Position numbers and translations under genes: made by a program. A stretch of DNA of 64,000 nt from Sorghum bicolor (lineage: Eukaryota; Streptophyta; Magnoliopsida; Poales; Poaceae): contig NC_012875.2 in NCBI RefSeq assembly GCF_000003195.3, positions 15,286,387 to 15,350,386 on the forward strand, in the 5' to 3' direction. Within the stretch, counting starts at the first letter, position 1, and the number at the start of each line of letters is the position of its first letter. This document shows positions 35,601-47,304 of this stretch, in pieces. The notes under the pieces were generated by a model. The model saw only the letters and a program-made list of their open reading frames with translations, was not told where the DNA came from and did not search any database.

Positions 35601-36069
35601 GATATATATGTAGTATATATTTAGTGTTCTATATTGTGTTATGTCATGTTTACGTAATATATATTTGATGTTCTATGATGTTTCTTACGGTGTTCACTTA
35701 GTATACATGTAATCTATAATAAATGTGATGTTCTATAATATATTTAATGATGTTCTATGATATATTTAGTGATGTTAATGTTCTATAAATATATTTACGA
35801 TATTTAAAAAGTAACCCTTTGACATTATTTGAAAATTTTCTCCATTTTGTGTTTTTTTCTTATGCTTTTTACTCTAGATTTTTTTTATTTTTTTATCTAT
35901 GTCATGTATTTATGTATTTTTATGTATATTGTAATATCAGTTTCATAAACCTAAAACCAAAATACTATTCTTCTAAATCCATAACATTTTTTTACAAAGA
36001 CAGAACATTGTCTGTTGAACCTAGAATATTGTTTGTACTTAATAAAATAAAATATTTTATCTTTAAAAG
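35601..36069. other. AT-rich sequence without recognisable features
   Basis: It contains short repeats of GATGTTCTATGA and TATATTTAGTG near 35660-35790. Nothing else is supported. Confidence 0.5.
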
Positions 36070-36578
36070 ATAAATATTCATTAATAAAATTTTATCTAAA
36101 TATATCCATGTGTGATCTTGTTTTGAAGGATTTGTTACAAGAAATTTAATGGTACAATCAGAATTTAATTTATATACCTAGTTTAGGAGTTATGACTTTT
36201 TTTAATTCGTTAAAACAATTTTGCATGCATAGGTGAGTGGGGCCTAGGTTGATGGGATAGCGTGTCATCGCGCAGTAAAAAAAGACCACCAAAGGGATGA
36301 AAATTGTGGACGAGTCCTCTCCATAATTTTTAGTTGTAGAGATAAATATTAGTTAATAAAATTTTATCTAAATATATCCATGTGTGATCTTGTTTTGAAG
36401 AATTTGTTATAAGAAATTTAATGGTGCAATCGAAATTTAATTTATATCTTCGGTTTAAAAGTTATGACTTTTTTAAATTTGCTAAAATAATTTTGCATGC
36501 ATGGGTGAGTAGGGCCTAGGTTGATGGGATAGCCTATGGGTGTGGTAGATGGGTCCTTTCCATAATTTTTAGTTGTGT
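36070..36578. repeat. Tandem duplication of a ~271-bp unit
   Basis: Copies begin GATAAATATT at 36070 and 36341. Both contain TATCCATGTGTGATCTTGTT, TTTTGCATGCAT and GGGCCTAGGTTGATGGGATA, and both end CATAATTTTTAGTTGT. The second copy is shorter by about 30 bp and has scattered substitutions. Confidence 0.85.
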
Positions 36579-36584
36579 GTGTAT

Positions 36585-38085
<1,501 letters not shown>

Positions 38086-38328
38086 GGCCTTGTTCAGTTT
38101 CCAAATTTTTTTGTTTCTGGGTCCTGTAGCACTTTCATTTTTATTTGGCAAACATTGTCCAGTCATGGAGTAACTAAACTCAAAAGATTCATCTCGCGAT
38201 TTACAGTTAAACTATGCAATTAGTTTTTGTTTTCATCTACATTTAATGTTCCATGCATATGCCACAAGATTCGATATGACGGGAAATTTTAAAAATTTTT
38301 GGGTAGTTTTTGGGAACTAAACAAGACC
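38086..38328. mobile_element. Tourist-like MITE (243 bp)
   Basis: The terminal inverted repeats are GGCCTTGTTCAGTTTCC and, reversed, GGTCTTGTTTAGTTCCC. The flanking TAA at 38083-38085 and 38329-38331 is a three-base target duplication, as in the PIF/Harbinger (Tourist) group. It lies about 95 bp past the stop codon of the F-box gene. Three relatives sit in the Mutator-like element upstream of the gene. Confidence 0.8.
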
Positions 38329-38423
38329 TAAGCAATTTATAGCATAATAGAGTAGATGAGCAAAATGACCTTTCGGTGATGTCGATGGATTCAACCTCAG
38401 AATTAGATCTTCATAGGCCAATA

Positions 38424-39470
38424 TCAGTACAAGCTTGGAAGCACCCAAACCTGCTTTCTTAAGGCATCTAGATCTGGTGCACCTTGGTAGTCAATAGTGA
38501 CGAGTTCATAAGTGTCATCAACTAAAGAGTACTCACTCCAACCTGCTGCCCGTGGCAGAGCCTCATATATGCAATCCCCTCGAATTCCAGGTGAATCTGG
38601 ACCAACCCAAGCATCAAAGCCATTGCCAGACATGAAAAGAGTCCGCCTTCCCAGGGTCATAGCCCTCAACCACCTTTGCTCTGCAGGTTCCCACCGGAAA
38701 ACCTTGTACTCAGGCTTGACTGATACCTTGAAGATGAGTAAGGGTTCACCAGCACACGCCCCAAGCATGAAATCCTTGCTTTCCATCCAAGCATCTCTGA
38801 CATGGTCATCCACTTCCCCTCCAAGCAGCTTTAATTCAACCTTATTGTCCATCAGCTCTGCGACTGCGAGCTGGCACGTGTTGAGGAGCGCATATAGGAC
38901 GCCATTGACAGCGAGCATGCCGACCATCATATACAGGCCACCGAAGAGGCTGCCACCGCAGCCCCCGAGCCGGCAATACGCCTCCCGCCATCGGCCGTCC
39001 CCCAGGCGGCAGTACTGAACCCACCCAGGTGTGATGAGGAGGACGAGGTCGCCGGCGAGGACTGCGCGGGAGAACAGGAAAGGAGCATCGGGGACGCGAA
39101 CCCGGTCGCCGGAAAGAAGGTGGATGACGGAGAGCTCGCGGGCAAAGTGGTCAAAGGTGACGACGCGCGCGCCGTCGGATGCAACGACGGCGCTGGGGAA
39201 AGGGGAGGGCGCACGGAAGCGGAGGAGGCGGCGGCGCGGGAGGTGGATGAGGGCCAGCGAGCACGGGGAGGAGGCGTGGTGGGGCACGAGTAGATGCGGC
39301 GGCTGGGACGCGAGGACGGCGCGGGAGGGTGGCAGCGCGGCGCGGTAGGAGCGGCAGGCGGCGCGGAGGGCGAAGAAGTCCTGGAGCGTCGTCAAGTGCC
39401 GCGCGATGTCCGGTATGAGCTCCGCCGGTAGGTACGGCGCCGCGGCGACGAGGCGCTTGTCCTCAGCCAT
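38424..39470 (-). CDS. F-box protein with DUF295 domain
   Basis: This is a single-exon frame of 348 residues. Residues 12-46 (YLPAELIPDIARHL, then FFALRAACRSYRAAL) match a plant F-box, which would bind SKP1 and place the protein in an SCF ubiquitin ligase. Residues 60-325 fit the DUF295 region: repeated hydrophobic strands, and the characteristic LFMSGNGFDAWV and PGIRGDCIYE near 273-303. F-box/DUF295 genes form large, fast-evolving families in grasses; the substrate is unknown. The ATG at 39470 gives a start just ahead of the F-box, and no in-frame extension is needed. The 5' half is strongly GC-rich and the 3' end is not, a usual grass gradient. The frame is uninterrupted, so it may be functional. 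A Mutator-like element starts 84 bp upstream, so its promoter may be altered. It is the only non-transposon gene I can support in the window. Confidence 0.9.
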   Translation of the reverse strand: MAEDKRLVAAAPYLPAELIPDIARHLTTLQDFFALRAACRSYRAALPPSRAVLASQPPHLLVPHHASSPCSLALIHLPRRRLLRFRAPSPFPSAVVASDGARVVTFDHFARELSVIHLLSGDRVRVPDAPFLFSRAVLAGDLVLLITPGWVQYCRLGDGRWREAYCRLGGCGGSLFGGLYMMVGMLAVNGVLYALLNTCQLAVAELMDNKVELKLLGGEVDDHVRDAWMESKDFMLGACAGEPLLIFKVSVKPEYKVFRWEPAEQRWLRAMTLGRRTLFMSGNGFDAWVGPDSPGIRGDCIYEALPRAAGWSEYSLVDDTYELVTIDYQGAPDLDALRKQVWVLPSLY

Positions 39471-39902
39471 CTGATGGGAAGGAAGGATTGCGAGGTGGGG
39501 ACCAGGCGGCGACGGCGGTGGCGATGTCGCCGGATCTGAGGAGTGATTATTCTAGAATTTTTTTTATTTTTAGTCCAAATTTAAAACAAATTTCGAATTT
39601 AACCCGCTTTGGAAAGTATTTTCAGAAATAGACCGTTTGGTCCCGCTACCATGTATGGCGGCGGAGTAGGACAGCCACATGGTGCTCGGTTGGCGGGGCT
39701 GGCTTACGTGGACCCCGCCACCAGGGATGGCGGGTTAGGGCACCCCGGCTTACGTGGACCCCGCCACCAGGGATGGCGGGTTAGGGCACCCCGCCGCCTA
39801 TTATGGCGGGTTACAACCCACCGCGTATCATGGCGGGATACCCTGTCAGAGAAAATGACCCGCTCTTTGTGTCTACTCCCAGGCCCCCGCCCTTTCTGTC
39901 TG

Positions 39903-40283
39903 ATTTCAAATAAATTTATTAAAAATTTAAATTTAAATATCTATTTAATGATATTAATTTTATATTATAAATATTAATATTTTAAATATATCTGTAATTA
40001 AAGTTATTTTTCAATAAGAAAAAATAACAGATTTAAAAACAGAGACATGAGTGGCGCAGCAGTGCGCACAGTGCTGCCGCACACTGCTGTACAGTACCGC
40101 TGCACAGTGCGGGGAGATTTGTGCGCAGTGGTGTCCTATGCTACCTCTTCATTCTTAAATATTTGGTGTTTTCGCTTCTAAAAAAACTTTGATTAAATAT
40201 TTATTAAAAATATTAATATATATAATATAATATTAGTATCATTAGATAGATATTTATATCTAATTATTTAATAAATTTATTTG
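39903..40283. repeat. AT-rich inverted repeat inside the Mutator-like element
   Basis: The left arm (about 39903-39993, starting TTTCAAATAAATTTATTAAA) and the right arm (about 40190-40283) are reverse complements with mismatches. The centre is GC-rich with GTGCGCACAGTGCTGCCGC words that themselves pair locally. It may be a nested foldback element. Confidence 0.55.
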
Positions 40284-40462
40284 AAGTTAGAAATATTGCA
40301 TATATTTTTTGTAAACCAGCTAAAGTTAGTATCATGAAAAATTTTAGGGTTTTAAAAGAAAACAAAGCCGTAGACTAGAAAGAGGAGTAGTCTGGTATGC
40401 TAACCAAGCAGCAGCCGGCGACGCCCAGCAGCAGCAAAGGCTGCCAGGAGCCCACGACCCTC

Positions 40463-40774
40463 GCCCTTGTTTAGTTTCCAAAAGAGCGTCTCTTTTTTTT
40501 CATTATCTTCTGTGGGGGCAACTCATCATCATTTGCCCGTTTAGTTGGTAATAAATAAAGGCTTTGTCAAAAATTTTAGGTAGTAGCGTAGCATTTTCGT
40601 TTTTATTTAACAAATATTGTTTAATTATGGAATAGGCTTAAAAGATTTATCTCGTAAATTATAGTTAAACTATATAATTAGTTTTTATTTTTATCTAAAT
40701 TTAATACTTTATGCATGTGTCGCAAGATTCGATGTGATATGAATCTTGAAATTTTTTGATAACTAAACAAAGCC
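40463..40774. mobile_element. MITE related to the Tourist-like copy at 38086
   Basis: It starts GCCCTTGTTTAGTTTCC and ends AACTAAACAAAGCC. The interior shares the ATTTTCGTTTTTATTT, AAAAGATTTATCTCGT and GCAAGATTCGATGTGAT words with the family. It is longer than the 243-bp copy because of extra sequence near its left end (about 40480-40560). The target duplication is unclear. Confidence 0.6.
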
Positions 40775-40953
40775 AAAGTGTTGTCACCTACATAGTCTCC
40801 TCATCAGTCATCGTACAGTACATGCATGCATAGCGGCAGCTTTCCTAGCAACAACACGTGACAGGAGAGCACAGTGAACCGCCGCGCCGGGTCGTGGTCT
40901 GGTGGTGTTCAGGCCTATGATGATGTTCAGGGGCTATACATGCATATGATGAT

Positions 40954-41183
40954 GTTTTGTTTAGTTCCTAAAATTTTTAAGATTCCTCGTCACATCAAAT
41001 TTTACGGTACATGCATGGTATATTAAATATACATGAAAATAAAAACTAAATGTACAGTTTATTTGTAAATCGTGAGACAAATTTTTTAAGCCTAGTTACT
41101 TTATAATTAGACAATATTTATCAAATAAAAATAAAAATACTACAATGTTGAAATCTAAAAATTTTGTGAACTAAACAAGGCGT
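40954..41183. mobile_element. MITE of the same family, inverted
   Basis: It begins TTTTGTTTAGTTCCTAAAA and ends GTGAACTAAACAAGGCG. The interior matches the other copies in reverse (AATCGTGAGACAAATTTTTT, AATAAAAATAAAAATACTAC). Confidence 0.6.
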
Positions 41184-41248
41184 CAGGCTGGCCCGTGTTG
41201 CTGCTGCTGCCTGCTGCATGCAAAGACCGGCCATGATGCAATGACCTT

Positions 41249-41491
41249 GGCCTTGTTTAGTTGCGAAAAAATTTCGGATTTTGGCACTATAGTATTTTCG
41301 TTTTTATTTGACAAATATTATCCAATCATGGACTAACTAGGTTTAAAAGATTCATCTCGTGAGTTACAGGCAAACTGTGCAATTAGTTTTTATTTTCGTC
41401 TATATCTAATGCTTCATTCATGTGCTCTAAAATTTCATATGACGGAAAATCTTAAAAAGTTTTTAATTTTTAGGGTGAACTAAAACAAAGC
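41249..41491. mobile_element. MITE of the same family (243 bp)
   Basis: It starts GGCCTTGTTTAGTTGCG and ends GTGAACTAAAACAAAGC. The length equals that of the copy at 38086, and the interior has GATTCATCTCGTGAGTTACA and CAATTAGTTTTTATTTTCG. Confidence 0.65.
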
Positions 41492-41983
41492 ATGCATAGC
41501 GGCATAGCCTGACACCGGCTTTCTACTGAACCCGCCATGATCCACGGCGGGGTCAGCTAACCCGCCATGGATCGTGACGGGGTCCACGTCAGCACGGGCT
41601 GGCAGGTGGTAGCCACGTGGCATCTCTACTCCGCCGCCATGCATGGCGGGGTACTGTGTATTTGCCCCGCCATGCATGGTGGCGGGGCCAAACGGCCTAG
41701 TTTTAAAAATAAATTCATAACCGGGTCAAAATTGAAATTTGTTTCAAATTTGAGCTAAAAATAAAAAAAATTCTTATTCTATGGGCATGACACCGTGATT
41801 TGTTAGAACAAGAGTAATCCTATACAACCCGACAGTTGGTTGATATTTTTACCATGAATGTTAAATTAGACATTAGAATTATAAATTTTTATAGGTCCTC
41901 AAAAGAAGTTATGGCCCACAACCAATTAACTTGATATTTAAATTTAGCTACATGAATAGTATGAAAATTAAACTTATGATATA

Positions 41984-42151
41984 CTCCCTCCGTCCCCAAA
42001 TACTGTTATTTCTAACAGATTTTAGACAGATTAGTGTGGCAAACAAAAGACCATTCTACCCTCAATTAATTTGGGTTCCACCATTTAATCATACACGTTA
42101 AGCCAAGGTTCTCTGGTTCCAACGAGCTGCATTTAATGCCAACTAAACAGA
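41984..42151 (+). mobile_element. Stowaway-like MITE, left part only
   Basis: CTCCCTCCGTCCCC preceded by TA is the standard Stowaway terminus. No matching right terminus appears before 42151, where Tat element A begins, so the element seems to be cut by that insertion and its other half should lie beyond the right window edge. Confidence 0.65.
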
Positions 42152-43229
42152 TGTCGAGGATATCAGTAAGGGGTACCCTAACTCATGTGCATAACAAGAA
42201 TACCCGTACGCAAGTCGAGGCCTCCAACTCGACGCCCTACCCCGTTATACGCACGGTCCTCGACGGTCCCCGGCAACCGTAGCCTCGAACACGGAAAGAG
42301 CGTCCTGCGAATCAACCAGGGCTCGAGCGTCGGCCACCGTCGAATACGGAAACAGCTCGAGCGAATCGGAAGGCGTCGAGCGCAAGGACGCCGCCCGCCG
42401 CCTGATGCGGGCACGAGAACCAGGGCATTTACTGCGCCTGTCGCGTTCTCACCTAACCCGCCAGTCACGGGAAGCGTGATAGGGAGCAGGCACCCGTCCT
42501 GTCATTCTTTTTGCAGCCTTCCTCACCAAACAAGCCAGAACGTGGCAGGGCGCAGGGAGTGGGTCGGAACGTCTAATCAAGGCCTCCCTCGAGACGCCCA
42601 AGGTCAGCGCTCTGGCTAGCAAGGCGTTACACGACATCCGATTCTCGAGTAGGCACGTTTCCTTCCTGGGAAAGGGTCGGGCGTCGAATGACAACACTAC
42701 AACCACTCCGACGTATCTGCCACCATGACGTACAAGCGTGCAACGGATAAACCGGTCCAGGAGCGGCGCACAGAGCGGGATACTGGGGCACGCGTAATCA
42801 TCATCAAGGTACCGAGACAAGATGGCTCGAGACCACGCCGGTACGGAGGCCTCGAGTAGGTCAGCGCGCCATACCTCTATCGACCCCTACTCTGACGCCT
42901 ATACATGTACCCTAGACCCCTCCTTGGAACTATAAAAGGGGAGGCCTGGGAGCGGATACAGGACACGCGATACAAAAACAACCCAACACGCAAGCCATAC
43001 GTAGTAGAGCGAACTCACTCCATCTCCATCCATACCACGCTTGTATTCACCCCTATACAAGCACTTAGGTGCAGAATAATACAAACTCTCCCCCCCCCGC
43101 TGGACGTAGGGCCTTCTCTTGCCCGAACCAGGATAAATCTTTGTGTCTTTTTGCATCACCATCTGGAAAAGGGAGCACGCATCCAAGTTTTACTCGTTGG
43201 TGTGACCCCCAGGGGGGAAAACACCGATA
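42152..43229 (+). repeat. 5' LTR of Tat-like element A
   Basis: This 1078-bp LTR starts TGTCGAGGATATCAG and ends ACACCGATA (final CA mutated to TA). The sequence ACTATAAAAGGGGAGG near 42929 is the probable TATA box. The end TACAAGCACTTAGGTGCA and following bases are shared with element C. Confidence 0.8.
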
Positions 43230-43231
43230 GT

Positions 43232-43249
43232 TGGCACGCCAGGTAGGGG
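43232..43249 (+). other. Primer-binding site of element A
   Basis: TGGCACGCCAGGTAGGGG starts two bases after the LTR. The TGGCGCGCCAGGTAGGGG form is familiar from grass Tat elements; I leave the primer tRNA unassigned. Confidence 0.75.
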
Positions 43250-43511
43250 TCCTGCGTGTTTTTCACCGATTTCCCATTCCTTTCCAGATGGCCACTCTCG
43301 TTTCGCCGATTCCGCGCTCCACGGTGATTTGGTTCAAGAGCCTCGAGTTCATGTCTACAGGTTTTGGCTATGACATGATCTTGCTCTCGGACAAAGGACC
43401 GGGAGGAGCTCGCGTTACACCAGCACGATTGAGGGCTCTGAGACGTCCTCACCACCATGCCTCCCCGCCCAAGAAGAGGCGTGGACAGCACCACCATCAC
43501 CCCTCTGCCTC

Positions 43512-43880
43512 CACTATGCCAAAAAAGCTAATTAGTGACGCGTCTAGATGATCTTTAGTGACGCGGAAAGCACGCGTCACCTTTATCACGTCTCTGATGT
43601 AAATATATCAGTGACGCGTGTACACGCGTCACTGATATAAATTACCAGTGACTCGTCTTCACTACACGAGTCACTGATATGAATTTTCAGTGACACGTCT
43701 TTACTACACGTGTCACTGCTCTGAACATACCAGCGACGCGTATTGGCTATACGCGTCACTAAACTTTATATAGTAGTGACGCGTTAATAGAAACTGAGTC
43801 ACTGGTAAGGTCATTTTAGTGACGCGTTTTAGTTTTGAGTCACTATTGAGGAGTCACTAATTAGCTTTTTTGGCATAGTG
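43512..43880. mobile_element. Miniature CACTA transposon (369 bp, TSD CTC)
   Basis: It begins CACTATGCCAAAAAAGC and ends GCTTTTTTGGCATAGTG. The perfect inverted repeat extends about 28 bp through TAATTAGTGAC. CTC flanks both ends (43509-43511 and 43881-43883), the three-base duplication expected of CACTA (En/Spm) elements. The interior is almost wholly a series of short hairpins based on AGTGACGCGT/ACGCGTCACT. No coding capacity is present, so it would rely on a transposase elsewhere. It interrupts the gag of element A. Confidence 0.92.
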
Positions 43881-45572
43881 CTCATCACGATCGCCAGTTC
43901 GCGCCAGGCGGAAGGTGATCCAGGAGCCGACAGCTCCGCGCGCCAAAACTGCGGGCACGATGGCCCGACGCCACAAAAACCACGCAACGACGACGGGAGA
44001 TAGCGTGCCTTTGCGCACTCTCGCCCGCCACGACGCTGCTTCCACACGGGTTGTTCGCCACAAGAAGAGCGTTGCCGTTCGGGCTGGACAACGCCGCAGC
44101 ATCGCTCGCCAGGACGATATGTCCAAACGCCCAGACGTACATGGAAAGACCGATGGTCCTCCCACGCGACAATGGAGCACGGCCACAGACGTCCGAGCTG
44201 CCAGACTTCTCGCAGGTACGAGCCCTTCGCCGCCTAGGCCCTGGGCGGTACACGATTACCTCCCTCAGGTAGCGGCTGCTGGAGGAAGGACGTGGATGCT
44301 TCTACGCCACCGAGTCGGACTCCGGCTCTGAGTCCGACAGCTGCGACCCTACTAGGGAGTGCTTCCATATCGACGGAGCGGTAGAAACTACCGACGAGAC
44401 GCAAGACGCCGTTGCTGGCGGTCGAACCCCTGCAGCGAGGGAAGACCCCAGGACGCCTGGGAACGACGGACAGGTCGACCCACCTCCACAAGAAGATAGA
44501 GCCGCACAACTTGCGCAGCTACGAGAGCTCAAGACAAAACTTGACGAAGATCGTTTGCGCCTCGTCCTGCTCGAGCAAATCCTTGAGCAGGACCTGCCAT
44601 ACCCGCCTGGCGGAAGTGTCCCCAGAAGGGCTCGAGAGGTACATTGACAGATCGTCGGGGACGGGGAGCCAGAACAACCTGTCAGCCGCTTCCCTCAAGC
44701 AGGCCAGAACGTTGTGGCAGCAACGATGTTGTTGCGTAACATGCCCGAGCCCTCGAACTCCCAAGCACGGCGCATCCGAGACGAGGTGCAAAACTCTGCT
44801 CCAGGTGGCGGCAGTTTAGCAAGCAGAGAGCTCGGCCTCCCGACGTCGAGGGGTAGCTACAGAAAAGCGTGATGAGCCAGCCCAGAACGAAAAAGAGGTG
44901 TCAGTCCATCAGCAGCCACCTTCTCGAGGGAAAAAGACAGCGCTCGTCCTCCACCATCCCGTCGACAACCAACAACGACACGACGCACGACGCGACATCG
45001 ACGAAAATCGTCGCCGTCAGTATGGGGACGCAGAAGAGCATGGCTACAGCGCCCACCGCGGCGGGAGATACGACAGCGACGAGGACCGGATGGCCCCGAA
45101 ACCACCGGGCCCTCGGGTGTTCAGCAGAGCGATCCGCAGCACGCCGCTGCCTAGCCCGTTTCGACCCCCCACTAGCATTGCTAAATACAATGGTGAAACT
45201 AAGCCAGAACTGTGGCTGGCGGACTTCAGGCTAGCCTGTCAGCTGGGAGGCGCTCGGGGGGACGATCGAGCCATCATCCGACAACTACCACTCTTCCTGT
45301 CCGACACCGCCCGTAGATGGCTCGAGGAGCTTCCAGCCAACCAGATCCACGACTAGATTGATTTGGTCAGGGTATTCGAGGGTAACTTCAAAGGGACCTA
45401 CATACGGCCCGGCAACTCGTGGGACCTCAGCAAGTGCAAGCAGAAGTCAGGAGAAACACTTCGAGAGTATGCTCGACGCTTCTCGAAGCAGCGCACCGAG
45501 CTGCCGCACATCCCTGACCACGACGTCATCCTGGCCTTTGTCTCAGGCACCACCAGCCGAGATTTGGTGCGG

Positions 45573-45577
45573 GAGTT
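45573..45577. repeat. Probable target duplication GAGTT of Tat element B
   Basis: This five-base sequence is immediately left of the LTR start; the partner copy is beyond the window, so this is not confirmed. Confidence 0.4.
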
Positions 45578-46038
45578 TGTCGATGAAAGCTGGTTGGCAG
45601 TCTACCTTGGGATATACCCACGGTAGTAGTTTATCGGTAGACGGTGCGCAAGCTACGAACTCGATGGTGACGCAAGACACGGACAAGCTTTTTATCCAGA
45701 TTCGGCCGCCGTGTGTGCGTAATACCTACGTCCTGCGTCTGATTGTATTGGATTGTGTTGAGATAATAATGTGTCCTAAGGGGGTTCCCTTGCCCCTCCT
45801 TATATAGTCCGAAGGGCAGGGTTAAAGATCTGGAAACTAATCCTAATCGGTTACAATTGCCATAGATAGTTCGATATCAATTCCTATTCTAACCGACTAG
45901 AATCCTGCTTGATCTCCACGTCTTGTTTCCTTGCATGAAACTCCGAGCAGTCGGATCAAGCCTCGAACTTGTCTCGTAATGGGCCAAACCTCCTGGCCCA
46001 AGTCTAGCCGTAAGGGTATAGGGGTTTATACCCCCACA
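45578..46038 (-). repeat. 3' LTR of Tat-like element B
   Basis: On the minus strand it starts TGTGGGGGTATAAACC and ends TTTCATCGACA (461 bp). A TATA-like ACTATATAAGG lies near 45800-45810. It is preceded by the purine-rich GCTCGGGGACTAGC (46039-46052), the probable polypurine tract. Confidence 0.8.
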
Positions 46039-46560
46039 GCTAGTCCCCGAGCACCGTGTATTGTGATGTAACACGCCATCTTAAGCTTCTTCGATCAGCA
46101 AAGCTTGACATTTTCGATTAGCATGAAAGCCGCCCAAACAGTTGCAACAGTATTTTGACCAACTCAAAAGATAGTTGATCAACATCGTCATCGAAGGAGC
46201 AGGTTGTTCGAAGAATGCATGGTGCTCTTGAGAAAAAATATTTCTTTTCTCGATGAAGTGTGCCCACTTTACTTTTTTTAAAAGTATAGTCTTTCAAAAA
46301 GCAAGCATATTCACCGCAAGGTGAAGTGTGCCCACTTAGTCCCCGAGCCTGGTAGTAGGTGACGTAGGCACGTGGTGCCAGGGTCAAAAAAAGTCTTCAT
46401 AGAAATTCTAAAACTGAAATGCACCGCCAGATGCATCGTACGGATGTAGTCCCCGAGCTTGCTGGAAGGCGAAGTATGAGTCTTGTAGCAAGGTCTAAAA
46501 AATTAAAATTATCCAGTCCCCGAGCATATCATGCTCGTTTGCCATCGTATAGACTTATCA
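46039..46560 (-). other. 3' non-coding region of element B with degenerate TAGTCCCCGAGC repeats
   Basis: AGTCCCCGAGC recurs near 46041, 46339, 46449, 46515 and 46565, with variable spacers such as TGGTAGTAGGTGACG. No coding frame is supported. It merges into the regular 70-bp array. Confidence 0.6.
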
Positions 46561-46955
46561 ACCAGTCCCCGAGCAGATAACGCATGATGGTTGGTACAGT
46601 CCCTAGTTCTTCGAACTAGCAGACTAGTCGACCAGCCCCCAAGTGTGCAGTGCTCAGTGGTTGGTACAGTCCCCAGATCTCCAAACTGGCAGACTGGTCG
46701 ACCAGTCCCCGAGCATACAGTGCTCGGAGGTCGGTGCAGTCCCCAGATCTCCAAACTGGCAGACTGGTCGACCAGTCCCCGAGCATATAGTGCTCGGTGG
46801 TTGGTGCAGTCCTCAGATCTCCAAACTGGCAGACTGGTCGACCAGTCCCCGAGCATACAGTGCTCGGTGGTCGGTGCAGTCCCCAGATCTCCAAACTGGC
46901 AGACTGGTCGACCAGTCCCCAAGCATACAGTGCTCGGTGGTCGGTGCAGTCCCCA
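46561..46955. repeat. 70-bp tandem array, about 5.6 copies
   Basis: Units begin ACCAGTCCCC at 46561, 46631, 46701, 46771, 46841 and 46911 (the last partial). Each contains GTGCTCGGTGGTCGGTGCAG-type sequence, AGATCTCCAAACTGG and CAGACTGGTCGACC. The left units are more divergent, and the four right units are nearly identical. Long frames open across it on both strands because the unit lacks stops, and I do not regard them as genes. Confidence 0.95.
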
Positions 46956-47246
46956 GGAACGTTGATACTCCACCAATTTTTGTCTTTTATTTGAAAAAAG
47001 CATCTTTTCGCATTAATGTGTGATGTGACGAGACATCCTGGCACGTTATCAGATGGCTGTGTGAAAAGGTACGCCTGGCAACTGTACAGCCGCTCTTTGC
47101 GCGGTTCAAGAAAAGGAAACCATCAATTGTATAAAAAATCCACCGTATTAACTGCCGGTAATTGTTGAAAACCGAAACGTCGTATCCGCCGCTGGGCCCG
47201 CTCGCTTCCCAAGAATGCGGGAAGTGGAAGGGGTGGAGCCGTTGTC

Positions 47247-47253
47247 TATAAAG
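47247..47253 (+). promoter_or_regulatory. TATA box of the antisense gene in element B
   Basis: TCTATAAAGGC lies on the plus strand in a GC-rich stretch. Without the CRM-like insertion at 47310-54650 (plus one TSD copy), it would sit about 120 bp upstream of the ATG at 54721, a normal plant promoter distance. The insertion now separates the two by about 7.5 kb. Confidence 0.6.
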
Positions 47254-47304
47254 GCTTGACTCTTCGCCCATAATCGTTACCTTGCCATTGCTTTCAAGCC
47301 CTCT

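Larger units (their letters stand above)
39555..41773. mobile_element. Non-autonomous Mutator-like element with long terminal inverted repeats
   Basis: The 2219-bp element begins GAATTTTTTTTATTTTTAG, and its right end reads nearly the same in reverse. Similarity continues inward for about 250 bp through GACCGTTTGG and many GGCGGGGT/ACCCCGCC words. The eight bases TTATTCTA occur directly outside both ends (39547-39554 and 41774-41781). If the edges shift by one base, a 9-base duplication with one mismatch is equally possible, which is the Mutator norm. The 8-bp size could also suggest hAT, but the long inverted repeats favour Mutator-like. No transposase is encoded. Inside are three MITE-like insertions and an AT-rich inverted repeat. 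Confidence 0.75.
42152..45577 (+). mobile_element. Tat-like element A, 5' part
   Basis: A 5' LTR, a primer site and a degenerate gag are present on the plus strand. The element is broken by a CACTA insertion at 43512 and by Tat element B at 45578. The rest of gag, pol and the 3' LTR must lie beyond the window if they survive. The LTR family is the one seen at 30887-31994. Confidence 0.8.
43287..45577 (+). pseudogene. Gag of Tat-like element A, disrupted
   Basis: The frame opens at ATG 43287 (MATLVSPIPRS). It is split by a 369-bp CACTA insertion at 43512, resumes in frame after removal of the insert and one TSD copy, then shifts frame near 44300 (YATESDSGSESD). It is stopped near 44645 and 44870. 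The Retrotrans_gag core is clear at 45160-45577: SIAKYNGETKPELWLADFRL, LFLSDTARRWLEELP, a TAG stop at 45354-45356, then GNFKGTYIRPGNSWDLSKC and RFSKQRTELP. It ends at SRDLVRE where Tat element B is inserted. The expected product is a capsid protein, but this copy is non-functional. Confidence 0.78.

Noticed and set aside
35184..35624. A 146-codon frame resembling a multi-pass membrane protein
   Set aside because: It is a Phe/Leu/Ile string from T-rich low-complexity DNA, with a second frame equally open.
38512..39348. Plus-strand frames opposite the F-box gene
   Set aside because: They are shadows of the GC-rich coding strand; only the minus-strand frame has F-box and DUF295 motifs.
46509..47044. 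Long overlapping open frames on both strands (up to 164 codons)
   Set aside because: They only reflect the stop-free 70-bp tandem unit; the same peptide appears in shifting frames and no domain is present.
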